Shown piece by piece: positions 44,243 through 54,469 of a DNA stretch of 64,000 nucleotides. Origin of the DNA: an uncultured Poribacteria bacterium (lineage in GTDB: Bacteria; Poribacteria; WGA-4E; WGA-3G). Every line of letters begins with the position of its first letter. Within the stretch, counting starts at the first letter, position 1. The notes below the pieces were generated by a model. That model was given only the letters and a program-made list of their open reading frames with translations, searched no databases and had not been told where the DNA came from. A program made the position numbers and the translations under genes. The stretch is taken from positions 1,240,001-1,304,000 of the forward strand of contig OX638352.1 in assembly GCA_951813545.1 (NCBI GenBank), read 5' to 3'.

Positions 44243-46855
44243 TTATGCCTTCTGCTTCGGGTTCCAGAACGCACAAATTATCGCCGTAATAGGAATCGCC
44301 AGAACCAGACCAAGTGTCCCAGCGAGCAACCGTACAATCTCCGCAGATACGACACCGATGCTCAACAGCTGCGCTGGTGGTGATTTGAAAAAGTCCAGAT
44401 TGGGTGCAGCAACTGTGACAACAAGCAGCAATTCCACGCCAAGATAGGCAAACACTAACGTATTCACCATCGTCCCAAGGATGTCCGTACCGACATTCAA
44501 ACCAGAAGCGATAAGCCGCCAAGTCGGCATGTTCGGATTTGCCCTGCGAATTTCTTCCATACTGGATGCCACTTCAATCGCACCGTCAACAGCGACACCT
44601 AACACCCCCATCAGCATGCCCGCTAAAAGGATTTGCACAAAATCGAACGGTGGTGTACGCGTCGCTTCTATAATATCCGCCGAAATCGCATTCTCTAACC
44701 CAGAAAAATGGAGATGCTGCTGCGCAAACAGGACAATCAAACCCGCAACCAAGATTCCGCCCATCGTTCCGAGCACAGCGGAAAATGTCTTTCGACTCGG
44801 ACCAATCACGAATACGAGAGACACAAACGCCACTACGCCCGAAGTCAGCGTCACAATGAATACCGCATTCGCACCTTGTGAAATCAACGGCAGCATGAAG
44901 AAATAGATAACACCGGCAGACATTAGCATCGCACACGCCGTACGGATGCCCTCAAGTCTACCGACGAGGATAATAACCAGCAACATCCCGCCTACCATCC
45001 AAATCAAAAACCGATCCCTACCGTAATCTTGGACGATATTAACGAGGCCAACCTGCTCTGGATCTCCTGCAACACGACAAAGAATAACATCCCCCGGCTC
45101 CGCTGGAATGCTCAACAACGGCATATTGTGGTTCACAATGTTTCGTAGCACCAAGCGTCTACCTTTATACATCCCACTCAGCATCTCCACCTCAAGGATA
45201 TGATGCTCGCTTTTCGACTCATAAACATTGAGGATGTCCCCCTCATCATCCTCCGCTGCCCGAATACTATACGTCTGTTCATACTTTGTATCCGAGAGGA
45301 GCCAACGGCTGTCCTTCCATGGTTTAACCGAGACGGTGACTTCATCCGAAAATGGGATACCTTGGCTACTGAACGCCTCACGTAAAACCAGAGGAACAAC
45401 GCCATTGTCCAGATCACTCACAGCACTGCTGTCAATGTGAAACAGGAGATTCCCAGTAGATTCAAGCAAACGGACAACTCTGCCTTTTGCGTACTCCGAT
45501 CTGTTAATAGGATTTCCGTCTGCATCCCGCTGCTCCAAAACCGTTGCGGAGAGGTCATGCGTGCGGTAGTAAACAAAGATGGTACCCACAAGAACAACAA
45601 CCATTGCAATCGGAACAGCGATTCGGGCTTTGCTACGCGGTGGATCAGCACGGAACAACTCCTCTAATTCCTCTTCCGAAGGTAGATCTTCGTGAATTTC
45701 AGATCTGTCTACCTTCGCGTACTGTGTGAGGAACCCAGCAACCGATGCGGCAATTGGAACCGTGAGCACCAGCCCAATAGTACCTACGATAGCTTGAATA
45801 ATAGCAACTGCCGTCGCTTCATCGTTGACGAGACGGAGAAAAGGGTAAAGAATACCGACTTCGGGGAAATCAATGCGTGGAAGCAACATCGTCATCATGT
45901 GCGCGCCGAGGTAGGCGAAGATGAGCGTATCCGCCATTGTCCCCATAATGTCCCTGCCCACATTCAGTCCAGCACGGATCGCCTGCCGGACGGTAATGTT
46001 CGGATTCACCTGCTTGACTTCATGGACGCTCGAGGAAATCGACATGCTTACATCCATCATTGCACCGACAGCACCCAAGATGATACCGGCAGATAGGATA
46101 CCTGTGAAATTCCAATGATGCGAGGCGGGTGTCCGCCACAGTGCGATCCCAAGCTCCAAGAAACCGAACTCTTGCGCCAACCCAGTTAGTGCCATCGCAT
46201 GTTGGCTGATGACAGACAAGATTCCAACAGCGGCTAATCCACCAAGCGTGCCAAGTACACCGGAGATTACCTTGAAACTAAACCCTGTAATGAGGAAGAA
46301 GGTTGCGAACGTGAGCAGGGTGGCAATTAGAAGCGCAACCGCAATGGGGTTGTAACCGCTGATCGTCAGCGGCACCAGCAGGTAAAGCACGGTGAGAGCA
46401 GTGACAAACAACGTCAGAATCGCGCGGACACCTTTCATTCCTGCGACAAGTACCATCAGGACACCCAACACACCCGCCAGATAGAGCAGGAACGGTGTAC
46501 GGAAATATTCACGCATTGATACGGTGTCAATTCTTGGATTTGAGGGATCCCGGAGTGGGATATCGAGGAACAGCACATTTCCCTTGCTTAACACCCTATC
46601 CCCAAAGGCACGTCCTGTCCAAACGTTGTTCACCTGAACAGTCTCACCACGAAACTGACCAGAGAGAATACGGAAGGATAAAACTTGGTCTGCCTCATCG
46701 CTTGTGCCTATATCAACAACGCGCCCCAAACAGACTAACACTTGCAGCGCACCGTCATGTGTTACTTCCGCAAACCGATAAAGTTTTATGTGCAACGCCG
46801 CGACACTCAACAGGATGAGCAGTATAGTGACGATTTTGATGTTTCTTTCTCGCAT
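44243..46855 (-). CDS. Double YibE/F family membrane protein
   Basis: An 870-residue protein built of two YibE/F-like halves (about residues 1-400 and 460-870). Each half has a soluble beta part in front (VQVNNVWTGRAFGDRV; LVLRNIVNHNMPLLSIPAEPGD) and then about eight membrane helices with the same motifs: AGIILGAVGAMMDVSMSISSS / AGMLMGVLGVAVDGAIEVASS, and GLNVGRDIMGTMADTLIFAYLG / GLNVGTDILGTMVNTLVFAYLG. Single YibE/F proteins are about 380 residues. The family is uncharacterised; it looks like a transporter. The two halves are diverged, so the duplication is old. It stands alone. Confidence 0.88.
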   Translation of the reverse strand: MRERNIKIVTILLILLSVAALHIKLYRFAEVTHDGALQVLVCLGRVVDIGTSDEADQVLSFRILSGQFRGETVQVNNVWTGRAFGDRVLSKGNVLFLDIPLRDPSNPRIDTVSMREYFRTPFLLYLAGVLGVLMVLVAGMKGVRAILTLFVTALTVLYLLVPLTISGYNPIAVALLIATLLTFATFFLITGFSFKVISGVLGTLGGLAAVGILSVISQHAMALTGLAQEFGFLELGIALWRTPASHHWNFTGILSAGIILGAVGAMMDVSMSISSSVHEVKQVNPNITVRQAIRAGLNVGRDIMGTMADTLIFAYLGAHMMTMLLPRIDFPEVGILYPFLRLVNDEATAVAIIQAIVGTIGLVLTVPIAASVAGFLTQYAKVDRSEIHEDLPSEEELEELFRADPPRSKARIAVPIAMVVVLVGTIFVYYRTHDLSATVLEQRDADGNPINRSEYAKGRVVRLLESTGNLLFHIDSSAVSDLDNGVVPLVLREAFSSQGIPFSDEVTVSVKPWKDSRWLLSDTKYEQTYSIRAAEDDEGDILNVYESKSEHHILEVEMLSGMYKGRRLVLRNIVNHNMPLLSIPAEPGDVILCRVAGDPEQVGLVNIVQDYGRDRFLIWMVGGMLLVIILVGRLEGIRTACAMLMSAGVIYFFMLPLISQGANAVFIVTLTSGVVAFVSLVFVIGPSRKTFSAVLGTMGGILVAGLIVLFAQQHLHFSGLENAISADIIEATRTPPFDFVQILLAGMLMGVLGVAVDGAIEVASSMEEIRRANPNMPTWRLIASGLNVGTDILGTMVNTLVFAYLGVELLLVVTVAAPNLDFFKSPPAQLLSIGVVSAEIVRLLAGTLGLVLAIPITAIICAFWNPKQKA

Positions 46856-47165
46856 ATTTTTTATTTCGCTGTTGGCTGTCAGCTGTTAGTGTATTGATCA
46901 TCAGCCATCGGAAACCGCCAGCTGACGGGAACTCCTATGTAGCGTGCCAGAACGTTCTTCCACAAAACCTCTTAGCCGACAGCCATTTACCAAATAGTTG
47001 TTGCAAATAACATGCCAATCCAGAAACGCCACACCTGCGCTACAAGTCCGCCGATCTGAGTGTTGAAACTGCCCAAATCAGTGCAGTTCACCAAACAAAT
47101 TGCACGAATCCGTGCAGAACAATTGACAGCAGCTCTTCCAGTAGAAACGATTGCTGAATCACGAC
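46856..47165. other. 310-bp intergenic region
   Basis: No gene or RNA is seen. The part near 46865-46940 has several short ctgtcagctg / cagctgac-like repeats that can fold, similar to the stretch before the tmRNA (22470-22505). Confidence 0.4.
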
Positions 47166-49055
47166 TCAGAGGTGCTTCCGAATATTTTCCGCGACGCTGC
47201 GCGGAATTCCTTTCACAGAGAGCAATCCATCTAAACTCGCTTCTCGAATCGCTTCAATTGAACCGAAATGCCGAAGCAGTGCCTGTTTCCGCTTCGGACC
47301 GAGGTTCGGAATCCCGTCAAGCACTGACTCACTCAGCGACTTCTGGCGGAGCCGCCGATGATACGTGATCGCAAACCGATGTGCTTCATCCCGCAACCGC
47401 TGGATCATGTGTAAAGTTGGGTTATCCTCTCGCAGTACAATCGCATCCGACTTACCCGGAACAAAAATCTCCTCAATCCTTTTCGCGAGAGCAATCATTG
47501 GAATATCAGGAAGGTGAGATGAAGTGAACGTTTTCATAGCTGCTTGTGCAGCACTCAGTTGACCTTTCCCACCATCAATCAGCATCAAATCTGGCAGTTT
47601 ATTAAATTTTTCATCATCGGCGAGGGCACGGCGGAAGCGTCGAGTGATGACCTCTTGCATCATCGCGAAATCGTTCTGCCCTTCAACTGCGCGAATCTTA
47701 AATCGGCGGTACTCTCCTGAAGCAGGTTTCCCATCTTCTAAAACGACCATTGACCCCACCGCAAATCTATCGCCGAGGTTGGAAATATCATACGCTTCAA
47801 TCCGTCTGAGTGGATGTTTCAATTCAAGCAGTTCTTGTAGTTCAACGAGCGCAGGCTCCACACCACTGCTATAGACGACGTTTTGCTCACGCTGTGTCAG
47901 AAGAATCTCAGCATTTTTCGATGCCAAAGTCTGCAACTTTCTGAGTCTACCTGCCCGCGGCACGTGCAACCCGACACGACTCCCTCGTTTTTCGCTGAGC
48001 CAATTTTCAATGAGTTCTATTGATTCAATTTGCATCGGCAAGACAACCGTCTTTGGAACAAAGACAGCATTCTGATAATACTGCGAAGTGAAAGCATTTA
48101 ACCCAGTGGCGAGGGATGCTGGATCTGCATCGTTGAGGTAGTAGTGTTCACGTTCAAGTAGCTTGCCATCCCTGACCCGCAAAAGTTGAACACATGCGAT
48201 ATCAGTCCGGGCAGCAATACCGATGACATCCTCATCTGATGCGGAAACACTATCCATGTTCTGTGTGGTAATCGCCTGTTGAACGTCCTTAAGCGTGTCA
48301 CGATACTTCGCGGCAGTCTCGAAATCAAGTGCTTCGGCAGCAGCTTGCATCTGCTCGGTCAATTCTTTAACAACAGCGTCTGTATTTCCACTTAAGAACT
48401 GGCACACCTTCTGAACGATCTCGTCGTAGTCCGGCACGCTCATCCTGTCAGCGCAGGGACCGGGACACCGACCGATGTGATAATCTAAACAGACACGGTA
48501 TCTGTTCTCCATTTCCGTAAGCGGTAGTGTGCAGGTGCGAATAGGAAATAATTTTGTTAGCTGCTTGAGCACCTGGCGTGTTGAGCGGACGTGAACAAAC
48601 GGGCCGAAATATCGTGCCCCGTCGTTCTCCGCTTTACGCGTAATATGGATACGGGGAAAGGGTTCATTGACAGTCACACACAGATAGGGGTAGCGTTTAT
48701 CGTCTTTCAATTTTACATTGTAACGGGGCTGATGTGCTTTAATCAGGTTATTCTCTAAAATCAGTGCTTCGACTTCAGTCTCCGTGACAATATAATCAAT
48801 CTCTGTGACATACCGCATCATCTGCGATGTCAACCCAGATGTAGATTTCTCACGACTTCCAACAGCAAGTTTTGGCTTGCCAGCTTCGCCAAAATAGGAG
48901 CGCACCCGGGTCCGCAAACGGATCGCTTTTCCGACATAGATGACAGTACCATCGGAGGCTTTCATCAGATAAACGCCGGGGACGTTCGGAAGAGATTGCC
49001 ACAATTCAGACGTAGCGTGCGGGTTTTCGACATTATCAAGTTGTTCTCCCGCCAT
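47166..49055 (-). CDS. uvrC: Excinuclease ABC subunit C
   Basis: A 629-residue UvrC, which makes both incisions in nucleotide excision repair. The GIY-YIG nuclease domain opens the protein (PGVYLMK..., VIYVGKA, Arg in RVRSYF). Cys-rich DYHIGRCPGPC follows, then the UVR motif that binds UvrB (ALDFETAAKYRDTL), the RNase H-like C-terminal nuclease (IEAYDISNLGD, LMLIDGGKGQL) and the tandem helix-hairpin-helix (IPNLGPKRKQALLRHFGS, VKGIPRSVAENIRK). Length and order are normal. Confidence 0.97.
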   Translation of the reverse strand: MAGEQLDNVENPHATSELWQSLPNVPGVYLMKASDGTVIYVGKAIRLRTRVRSYFGEAGKPKLAVGSREKSTSGLTSQMMRYVTEIDYIVTETEVEALILENNLIKAHQPRYNVKLKDDKRYPYLCVTVNEPFPRIHITRKAENDGARYFGPFVHVRSTRQVLKQLTKLFPIRTCTLPLTEMENRYRVCLDYHIGRCPGPCADRMSVPDYDEIVQKVCQFLSGNTDAVVKELTEQMQAAAEALDFETAAKYRDTLKDVQQAITTQNMDSVSASDEDVIGIAARTDIACVQLLRVRDGKLLEREHYYLNDADPASLATGLNAFTSQYYQNAVFVPKTVVLPMQIESIELIENWLSEKRGSRVGLHVPRAGRLRKLQTLASKNAEILLTQREQNVVYSSGVEPALVELQELLELKHPLRRIEAYDISNLGDRFAVGSMVVLEDGKPASGEYRRFKIRAVEGQNDFAMMQEVITRRFRRALADDEKFNKLPDLMLIDGGKGQLSAAQAAMKTFTSSHLPDIPMIALAKRIEEIFVPGKSDAIVLREDNPTLHMIQRLRDEAHRFAITYHRRLRQKSLSESVLDGIPNLGPKRKQALLRHFGSIEAIREASLDGLLSVKGIPRSVAENIRKHL

Positions 49056-49100
49056 CCTTATACCCCCTTGTTGGTTTGCGATATGCGCAATTAATCGCGT

Positions 49101-49688
49101 CTATTCTTCAGAGAATTGAACTTTAGCATAGATTGCCTGCAAGGACAACTCACACCCTATCGAAGTGAGCCGAAACAGATCCGACAAGAAATGAAATTCT
49201 GTTAAATCCCACGTCTGTTCCTGCCGTAGATAGTGTTCAACGCAAACCTTATCTTGTGAAATGAGGACATATTCACACAAGGAATCAAGTTTTTGGTAGG
49301 ACGCGAATTTCTCGCCCCGGTCGTAGGCTGCGGTTGATGGAGAAAGCACCTCTATCAAAACAGTCGGGTTGAGAAGTGTATCAAAATGTGAATCCTCAAA
49401 CTGGGGTTCTTCGCAAACGACCACAACGTCTGGATATGTATACGTCCCAGTTGAACTCACCTTCACACGCATATCATTGGTGTAAATTTCACACGACCGC
49501 TCCTTCAATTGGATGTAAAGTTCACCGGAAACATGAACTGCGATGATATTATGTTTGCGGCTTGCCCCCGGCAATGCATACACTTGCCCACTACGGTATT
49601 CGCTTTTCGTCAGTGCTTTCCGTTCTCTTGCGAGATACTCTTCTGGGCTTAAGAAGACTTGTGCTACGTTAGTTTCTATAGTTTCCAT
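49101..49688 (-). CDS. Uma2 family endonuclease-like protein (DUF820)
   Basis: A 195-residue protein of the Uma2/DUF820 family, which has a PD-(D/E)XK fold. The typical order is present: YLARERKALTKSEYRSGQVYALPGAS, then a TYPDVVVVCEE strand carrying the PD motif, and NPTVLIEVLSPSTAAYDRGEKFASYQ with the Glu of the site. The family is greatly expanded in cyanobacteria and some other phyla, and its target is not known. It is 45 bases before uvrC and 14 bases after trmB in the same direction. Confidence 0.85.
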   Translation of the reverse strand: METIETNVAQVFLSPEEYLARERKALTKSEYRSGQVYALPGASRKHNIIAVHVSGELYIQLKERSCEIYTNDMRVKVSSTGTYTYPDVVVVCEEPQFEDSHFDTLLNPTVLIEVLSPSTAAYDRGEKFASYQKLDSLCEYVLISQDKVCVEHYLRQEQTWDLTEFHFLSDLFRLTSIGCELSLQAIYAKVQFSEE

Positions 49689-49702
49689 GATTTCTCCGTT
49701 TC

Positions 49703-50416
49703 TTATCTGGTGCTAAGACAAACTTTCTCATACACAGCCCGATAGATCGGCCTACCTTCCAAGATATACTTCATTTCAAAATTCGTCGCGATATCTCGAT
49801 CTGGACCGATATTTTCCTCAACAGGATGCAGTGCTGGTAAATCCGAAAGCCGCTCCTGAATCTCCTGGAAATATTCCTCATAATCCGTCACAACATAAAG
49901 CCTACCGCTGTCTGATTTTAGCGTTCGCATCAATGCAGCCAGAAAGTCCTGATTCCGAAAAATCCGGCGTTTCCGCTGCCGCTTCTTGGGCCACGGATCC
50001 GGGAAATAGATATGATACGCTTGGATAGATTCCGCAAGCACATAGCGAGTCAAAAAATAGTTAGCATCTGTCCACGCGAGACGAACATTTGAGAACGTCC
50101 CTGACGCTTTGTCCACACCGAAATGACGCATGTATTTTTCAAACCGCTCCCGCGTCAATTCGACGTACTTCTGTGCCCGTTCCACTCCGATATAGTTAAC
50201 CTTCGGATGCCGTTTCGATGCTTCGAGTAGGAAACGCCCCTTACCGAATCCGATCTCTATTTCCACCGGACGCGCATCCCCGAAGAACACTTCCCAATCA
50301 ATCGGCGCATCTAACTCACTGAACGGAATAACATGTTCCGTTACAATGTCAATTATCTGGGAATAAGAAGTTGTATTTTGATAGTAGATATCGTTGTAGT
50401 TGGGATTTTCGCGCAT
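49703..50416 (-). CDS. trmB: tRNA (guanine-N7-)-methyltransferase
   Basis: A 237-residue TrmB that methylates G46 of tRNA with AdoMet. The motif I EIGFGKGRFLLEAS, the IGVERAQKYV region, and the family-specific YFPDPWPKKRQRKRRIFRNQDFL stretch with its binding and catalytic residues, and a DYEEYF segment are all present. The N-terminal 50 residues hold the usual WEVFFGD-type entry. It is 23 bases downstream of the epimerase gene. Confidence 0.95.
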   Translation of the reverse strand: MRENPNYNDIYYQNTTSYSQIIDIVTEHVIPFSELDAPIDWEVFFGDARPVEIEIGFGKGRFLLEASKRHPKVNYIGVERAQKYVELTRERFEKYMRHFGVDKASGTFSNVRLAWTDANYFLTRYVLAESIQAYHIYFPDPWPKKRQRKRRIFRNQDFLAALMRTLKSDSGRLYVVTDYEEYFQEIQERLSDLPALHPVEENIGPDRDIATNFEMKYILEGRPIYRAVYEKVCLSTR

Positions 50417-50439
50417 AAGCCGCCTAACTTACAAGTCAA

Positions 50440-51198
50440 TCACGATTCCGACAAAAATTTGTGGAGATGCGTTTTAACCAAATTGTCCTGTGGTTGATAT
50501 CCCAAGACCTCAACCGCACCACTTATATCAAGATAACTCTGCTGATACCCATCAGAATTCGCAGAACGCCCATAAGTGATTAGATACTTGACCGGTCCGT
50601 CGTAATCCACAGCCAATCCGAAGAGTTGGACGCAATCCCGTGGTGTCAGAAGCGTACTACAATGACGAATCCCGTTCGGTTGGTATGTGCCGTTGAAACT
50701 CCCGATACGGATGCTAATAAACCGCATATCGTGGGCATCAACGAGATACTGCCCCGCGATCTCTGCCATTCCCTTCATCGCACCGTACCATCCATCGGGA
50801 CGAAACTGATCCCCCGTCGAAAAGCGAGGTGGAGAATTCAACCGCTCATTCCATCCGGACACATGATTTGTGCTGGCGTATATGATTTTCTGAATACCAC
50901 CCTCTCGTGCCGCTTCAAATAGTGTCATGGACGCGCCGATGTCGCTGACTTCACCGGGTACCTTCCCAAGTGAATCTTGACGCACATAAGCAAGATGTAC
51001 CAAGATATCTTGATCTCGGCACAATTCTTGCATCGCTGCGTAGTCCCGAATATCTGCTTGTACCACGCGCGAATTCGCTCCGTCAATAGGGTTAATATCC
51101 ATCAACGTCAACGTATAAATATCCTGTTCTTCCCATACCTGCCAGAGTGCGCTGCCGACTGTACCAGCCGCACCCGTAATGAGTACCCGTTGTTTCAT
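50440..51198 (-). CDS. NAD-dependent epimerase/dehydratase family protein
   Basis: A 252-residue extended short-chain dehydrogenase. The NAD site TGAAGTVG is at residues 8-15, an Asp after the second strand (MDINP) suggests NAD, the DIRD motif binds the adenine side, and the active site has STNHVSGW and YGAMK (YxxxK). Related proteins act on sugar nucleotides or on uronates (uronate dehydrogenase has a similar SSNHVxG signature). The latter is a fair guess here because of the ASTNHVSGW motif, but not certain. It lies between glnD and trmB. Confidence 0.85.
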   Translation of the reverse strand: MKQRVLITGAAGTVGSALWQVWEEQDIYTLTLMDINPIDGANSRVVQADIRDYAAMQELCRDQDILVHLAYVRQDSLGKVPGEVSDIGASMTLFEAAREGGIQKIIYASTNHVSGWNERLNSPPRFSTGDQFRPDGWYGAMKGMAEIAGQYLVDAHDMRFISIRIGSFNGTYQPNGIRHCSTLLTPRDCVQLFGLAVDYDGPVKYLITYGRSANSDGYQQSYLDISGAVEVLGYQPQDNLVKTHLHKFLSES

Positions 51199-51310
51199 CT
51201 TTTTTTAATTTCCCTTGCGGTTCGGTCAAGTGAGTCTCTTGTTTCAATCGCCTTTACGTATATCCGTCTTCCATTACATTACAGACTACGGTTCTAATGC
51301 TACTTTTCAT

Positions 51311-51358
51311 CAGAGACCCAATTTTGACCTCGGAAAAATCGGAGCGGAAACCCAATAT
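51311..51358 (+). repeat. Dispersed intergenic repeat, copy 2
   Basis: Matches 3004-3053, about 80% by eye, with the dyad cccaattttgac / gaaaaatcgg. It is located in the gap between glnD and the epimerase gene. Confidence 0.45.
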
Positions 51359-51366
51359 TTAAAAAG

Positions 51367-54087
51367 TTATTGCCCGTTTTCAGCATCCAACGCCGCCATA
51401 ATATCAGCGTGCACCGCTTTCGGGTCAGCCACCGGCTGCACATAGAATCGATCAATCGCCTGACCACCTAAACCGGAACACTTACACATCTCAACATTCA
51501 ATCCGTGCTTCGCCAAGATGCCACTGAAATAGTGAAGGAATCCAACTTTCTCCTCACCAACGACGACAATTTCTGAATAGTTCCGCGCTGTCTCGACAGT
51601 TACATCGTCAACTTGCCATGTCTCATTCAGATTCACGTAGTGCCTGTCAAAAACTTGCTCAAGCGTTACTTCCTCTGCGAGGAGACTCCGAATGTCAAAA
51701 TCGAGGTCCCGTTTGAGTTCCTCATCAAGCGGCATCGGTTCCCCTCGATGATGCAGCGGTTGATGCACAAGCCGATAGATTTCAAGTTCAATGTTAGTAT
51801 CCTGTTTCGTGTAGACACGCGCATCCCGAACATCTATACCATTTGCGAAAAAGAGACCACTCACTGTGTGCAACTTCCCAAGACGACTCGGACTACAGAG
51901 ATGTAACTCAGTAAACCCAGGGCGGTCAACAAATTGGATAATCCCGGCGCTTGATGTTGTGTCTGACTCTGTAGAAGCCGCTTCAGCTTGTGTCGTCATC
52001 TTTATATGCATAGCTATCTCCTCAGGTGAAACACTAATACGGTAGGAGACCGGCATGTGGTGAAGAAATTGCTGAAATTCTTCAACAGGAGCGAAGGCAC
52101 CCCACTGTGTTTCCTCTTGTCCAACAAAGCGGGTACGCGCAACTTCATATAAACTTTTCAGGTTATGCTTAACAACGTGGCTGAAGTTCTGTGAACCGTT
52201 TGCTTTGGAATCGCAATAAGTGAGCAGATACAGGGCAGTCAAACGTTCTAACGAATTAACCTTCTTACAGAATTCAGAGATCGTGCTTTCATCCCAATGA
52301 TGATAACGTGCCAAGTCTATCATTGCCAAGTGTTCTCGAATCAGAAAGCAAATATCATCTGTCTGTTGCGGATTGAATCCAAATTCAGGGGCAATTCGTT
52401 CTGCCTTTTCCGCACCAGTTGCTGGATGGTTAGGGTCGGGTTTATCTATATCGTGAAGGAAGAGTGCCATGTAGAGCGGACCAGGATCTGAAAGTGCACG
52501 AAATGCCGCGTTGAGTTCCTCTAATTCGGAAGTCGGCGATGGGGATACCGGCGAACCCAACCGAGCAGCACCACCACCGAATGGACTACTGGATTCTACT
52601 TGACGAATTTCGTCAAGATGACCGATCGCAACGAGCGTATGTTTTCCCACTGTATAGGGATCTAGGCTCCGCTCACTCCGCGTCATCATTGCCCTTTCAA
52701 AAAGTTCTCCACCTTCTCCGAGACGCGACAGAACGCTCAATCTGTGCAAACGGGTTAACGTTTTTTCTACATCTCCCGGCATATTTATTAATTCCGCCAT
52801 TCGATTCTGGAAAGAACCCCAATCAAATGCGTCCACATAACGGAAGATAAATGTAGAAAGCGACGCATCAATCTCAAAATCGTATTGTTGGAAGTAGGTA
52901 AACAGCGTAAAGAGCTCATCTACATCAAGCTCACCGAAATTATTATCAATGCAATACAGCACCTCTGTTCTTACGGCAAGCACATCCGAGATAGGAATCC
53001 CGTTCGCCAACATCTTTCGGATCAGAAGTTCCGCTTTGAAATGCAGATATTTCGCCATCGCATAATATTCTGCCATGAACTTATAACGTCCTTCGTCAGT
53101 TTCATCTGAAAATCCGAGTACCTGAGCGATCTGTGCCTGAAGTAAATTCTCTTTTTCAGGATGATAGGAGAGGTCATCATGCGGTGCATCGGCAAGGACA
53201 TGGAGAAGATTTCGCACCTTGAACATGAAATCAAGAGATGGTATGAGTCGTGCGTCATCGTACTGTTCGTAAAGCTCAGGAATTGATGTAAAGTCTGGAA
53301 GTCCACATATCCAGAGTGCGTATTGAAGTGTCCGCAATCCACCCCGCCCCGTTTTTATATTCGGTTGATTGAGGTAGATCGTATCCTCAGAAGCCTCAAA
53401 AGAATCCGCTTTTGATTTCAGCAGGTCCAGTACGAGTGAGATATCCGATTTTTCAGAATGCACCGTCTTTCGGAAACGCTCTGTCAGTGTTGAATCGCCA
53501 ACAATAAACCGCATATCAATCAGTGCGGTCATGTCCTGATAATTCCATTGTGCGACATCCGCCAGTGGACGATAAATGAAACTGAACTCAAACCCTGGAA
53601 TCACAGAGTGAAGGCTATCAAAGAAATCATAGAACCATCGGATAAGTTCAAGAGTACTCTCATCGTAAATATCCTCTAAATCCACAGAGGAGGTATAGAT
53701 AACATCCACATCCGAAAAATAGCAGAGTTCATTTCTACCGTAACTACCGACACCGTAGAGTGCGACATCCGGCATCCATCCTTCCAATTCTGCCTCTAAG
53801 TCGCTGGTATCAATGTCTGGAAGTTGGCTTAAGACATCAATCTGTTTCTGAAATTCATCCCGAATCTGAAAGGAGGCGACCTCATAAACCTTTTGAATAA
53901 CGACATCCCATATCTCCGTGTGAATCTTGCAAGCCTCAAACCCTCTCTCCCCTTCTAAGATACGGGCTTTCAACAGTTCCCGTTCGGCTTGGATGAAAGC
54001 AGCCAACCGTTTCTGAAAATCTTCAAAAGGCACATCTAAGTCTGGTACATAGTCATTGAGTCGTTTTTCGATCTGTTTGGTATCCAT
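51367..54087 (-). CDS. glnD: [Protein-PII] uridylyltransferase-like protein
   Basis: A 906-residue protein with the GlnD domain order. The nucleotidyltransferase site GVGSYGRNELCYFSDVDV is at residues 112-129 with Asp126 and Asp128 as metal ligands. The HD phosphohydrolase domain has FLHDIDKPDPNH near residue 545 and an HLAMIDLARYHHWDE stretch. Two ACT domains end the protein (FTELHLCSPSRLG; SEIVVVGEEKVGFLHYFSGIL). It adds and removes UMP on PII and so reports glutamine. A Gly/Ser/Pro-rich linker (SSSPFGGGAARLGSPVSPSP) just before the HD part is not usual. No glnB is adjacent, so the target is inferred. Confidence 0.88.
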   Translation of the reverse strand: MDTKQIEKRLNDYVPDLDVPFEDFQKRLAAFIQAERELLKARILEGERGFEACKIHTEIWDVVIQKVYEVASFQIRDEFQKQIDVLSQLPDIDTSDLEAELEGWMPDVALYGVGSYGRNELCYFSDVDVIYTSSVDLEDIYDESTLELIRWFYDFFDSLHSVIPGFEFSFIYRPLADVAQWNYQDMTALIDMRFIVGDSTLTERFRKTVHSEKSDISLVLDLLKSKADSFEASEDTIYLNQPNIKTGRGGLRTLQYALWICGLPDFTSIPELYEQYDDARLIPSLDFMFKVRNLLHVLADAPHDDLSYHPEKENLLQAQIAQVLGFSDETDEGRYKFMAEYYAMAKYLHFKAELLIRKMLANGIPISDVLAVRTEVLYCIDNNFGELDVDELFTLFTYFQQYDFEIDASLSTFIFRYVDAFDWGSFQNRMAELINMPGDVEKTLTRLHRLSVLSRLGEGGELFERAMMTRSERSLDPYTVGKHTLVAIGHLDEIRQVESSSPFGGGAARLGSPVSPSPTSELEELNAAFRALSDPGPLYMALFLHDIDKPDPNHPATGAEKAERIAPEFGFNPQQTDDICFLIREHLAMIDLARYHHWDESTISEFCKKVNSLERLTALYLLTYCDSKANGSQNFSHVVKHNLKSLYEVARTRFVGQEETQWGAFAPVEEFQQFLHHMPVSYRISVSPEEIAMHIKMTTQAEAASTESDTTSSAGIIQFVDRPGFTELHLCSPSRLGKLHTVSGLFFANGIDVRDARVYTKQDTNIELEIYRLVHQPLHHRGEPMPLDEELKRDLDFDIRSLLAEEVTLEQVFDRHYVNLNETWQVDDVTVETARNYSEIVVVGEEKVGFLHYFSGILAKHGLNVEMCKCSGLGGQAIDRFYVQPVADPKAVHADIMAALDAENGQ

Positions 54088-54319
54088 TTTCTTCTCGCCT
54101 CCAATGCATCAGAACAATCCGGTTATTGCCCAGTCCTCTTGAAATCACGAAGTGAGTAAACTTCCTCGTTTGAACCCATTATACACTAAACACTGAAAAA
54201 AAACAAGCACATTTTTGAGTCGCTCAACGTGAGTTCAATACTAAAAATCGAAGCAAATGTAGGTTAGATTGAATGGTAAAAGACAACGATCCTATCTAAG
54301 TTTATACGGAGAGCGAGAA

Positions 54320-54360
54320 CGTTGGGTTTCACTTGTATTTCGGTGATTTTAGGTTTCTCA
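54320..54360 (+). repeat. Dispersed repeat shared with 36929-36968
   Basis: cgttgggtttcact followed after five to six bases by tcggtgattt and aggtttctc is found in both places with about 85% identity by eye. Confidence 0.5.
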
Positions 54361-54419
54361 ATGAATGGAGACTCCATTCTCCTTCGCCGAGTGCGCTTCT
54401 TGAGTACACCGCTTTTTTC

Positions 54420-54448
54420 TTGACACACTTTTTAAACCTTGATAACAT
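54420..54448 (+). promoter_or_regulatory. Promoter of the dehydrogenase/oxygenase cluster
   Basis: TTGACA at 54420-54425, 17-bp spacer, TAACAT at 54443-54448; start about 15 bases before the ATG at 54470, which is preceded by AGGAG. Confidence 0.6.
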
Positions 54449-54469
54449 ACGCAATCAGGAGATCCAAAA

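Larger units (their letters stand above)
54088..54469. other. 382-bp divergent intergenic region
   Basis: It holds a repeat unit at 54320-54360 that matches 36929-36968 and a good promoter at 54420-54448 for the following plus-strand gene. No gene is seen. Confidence 0.5.
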
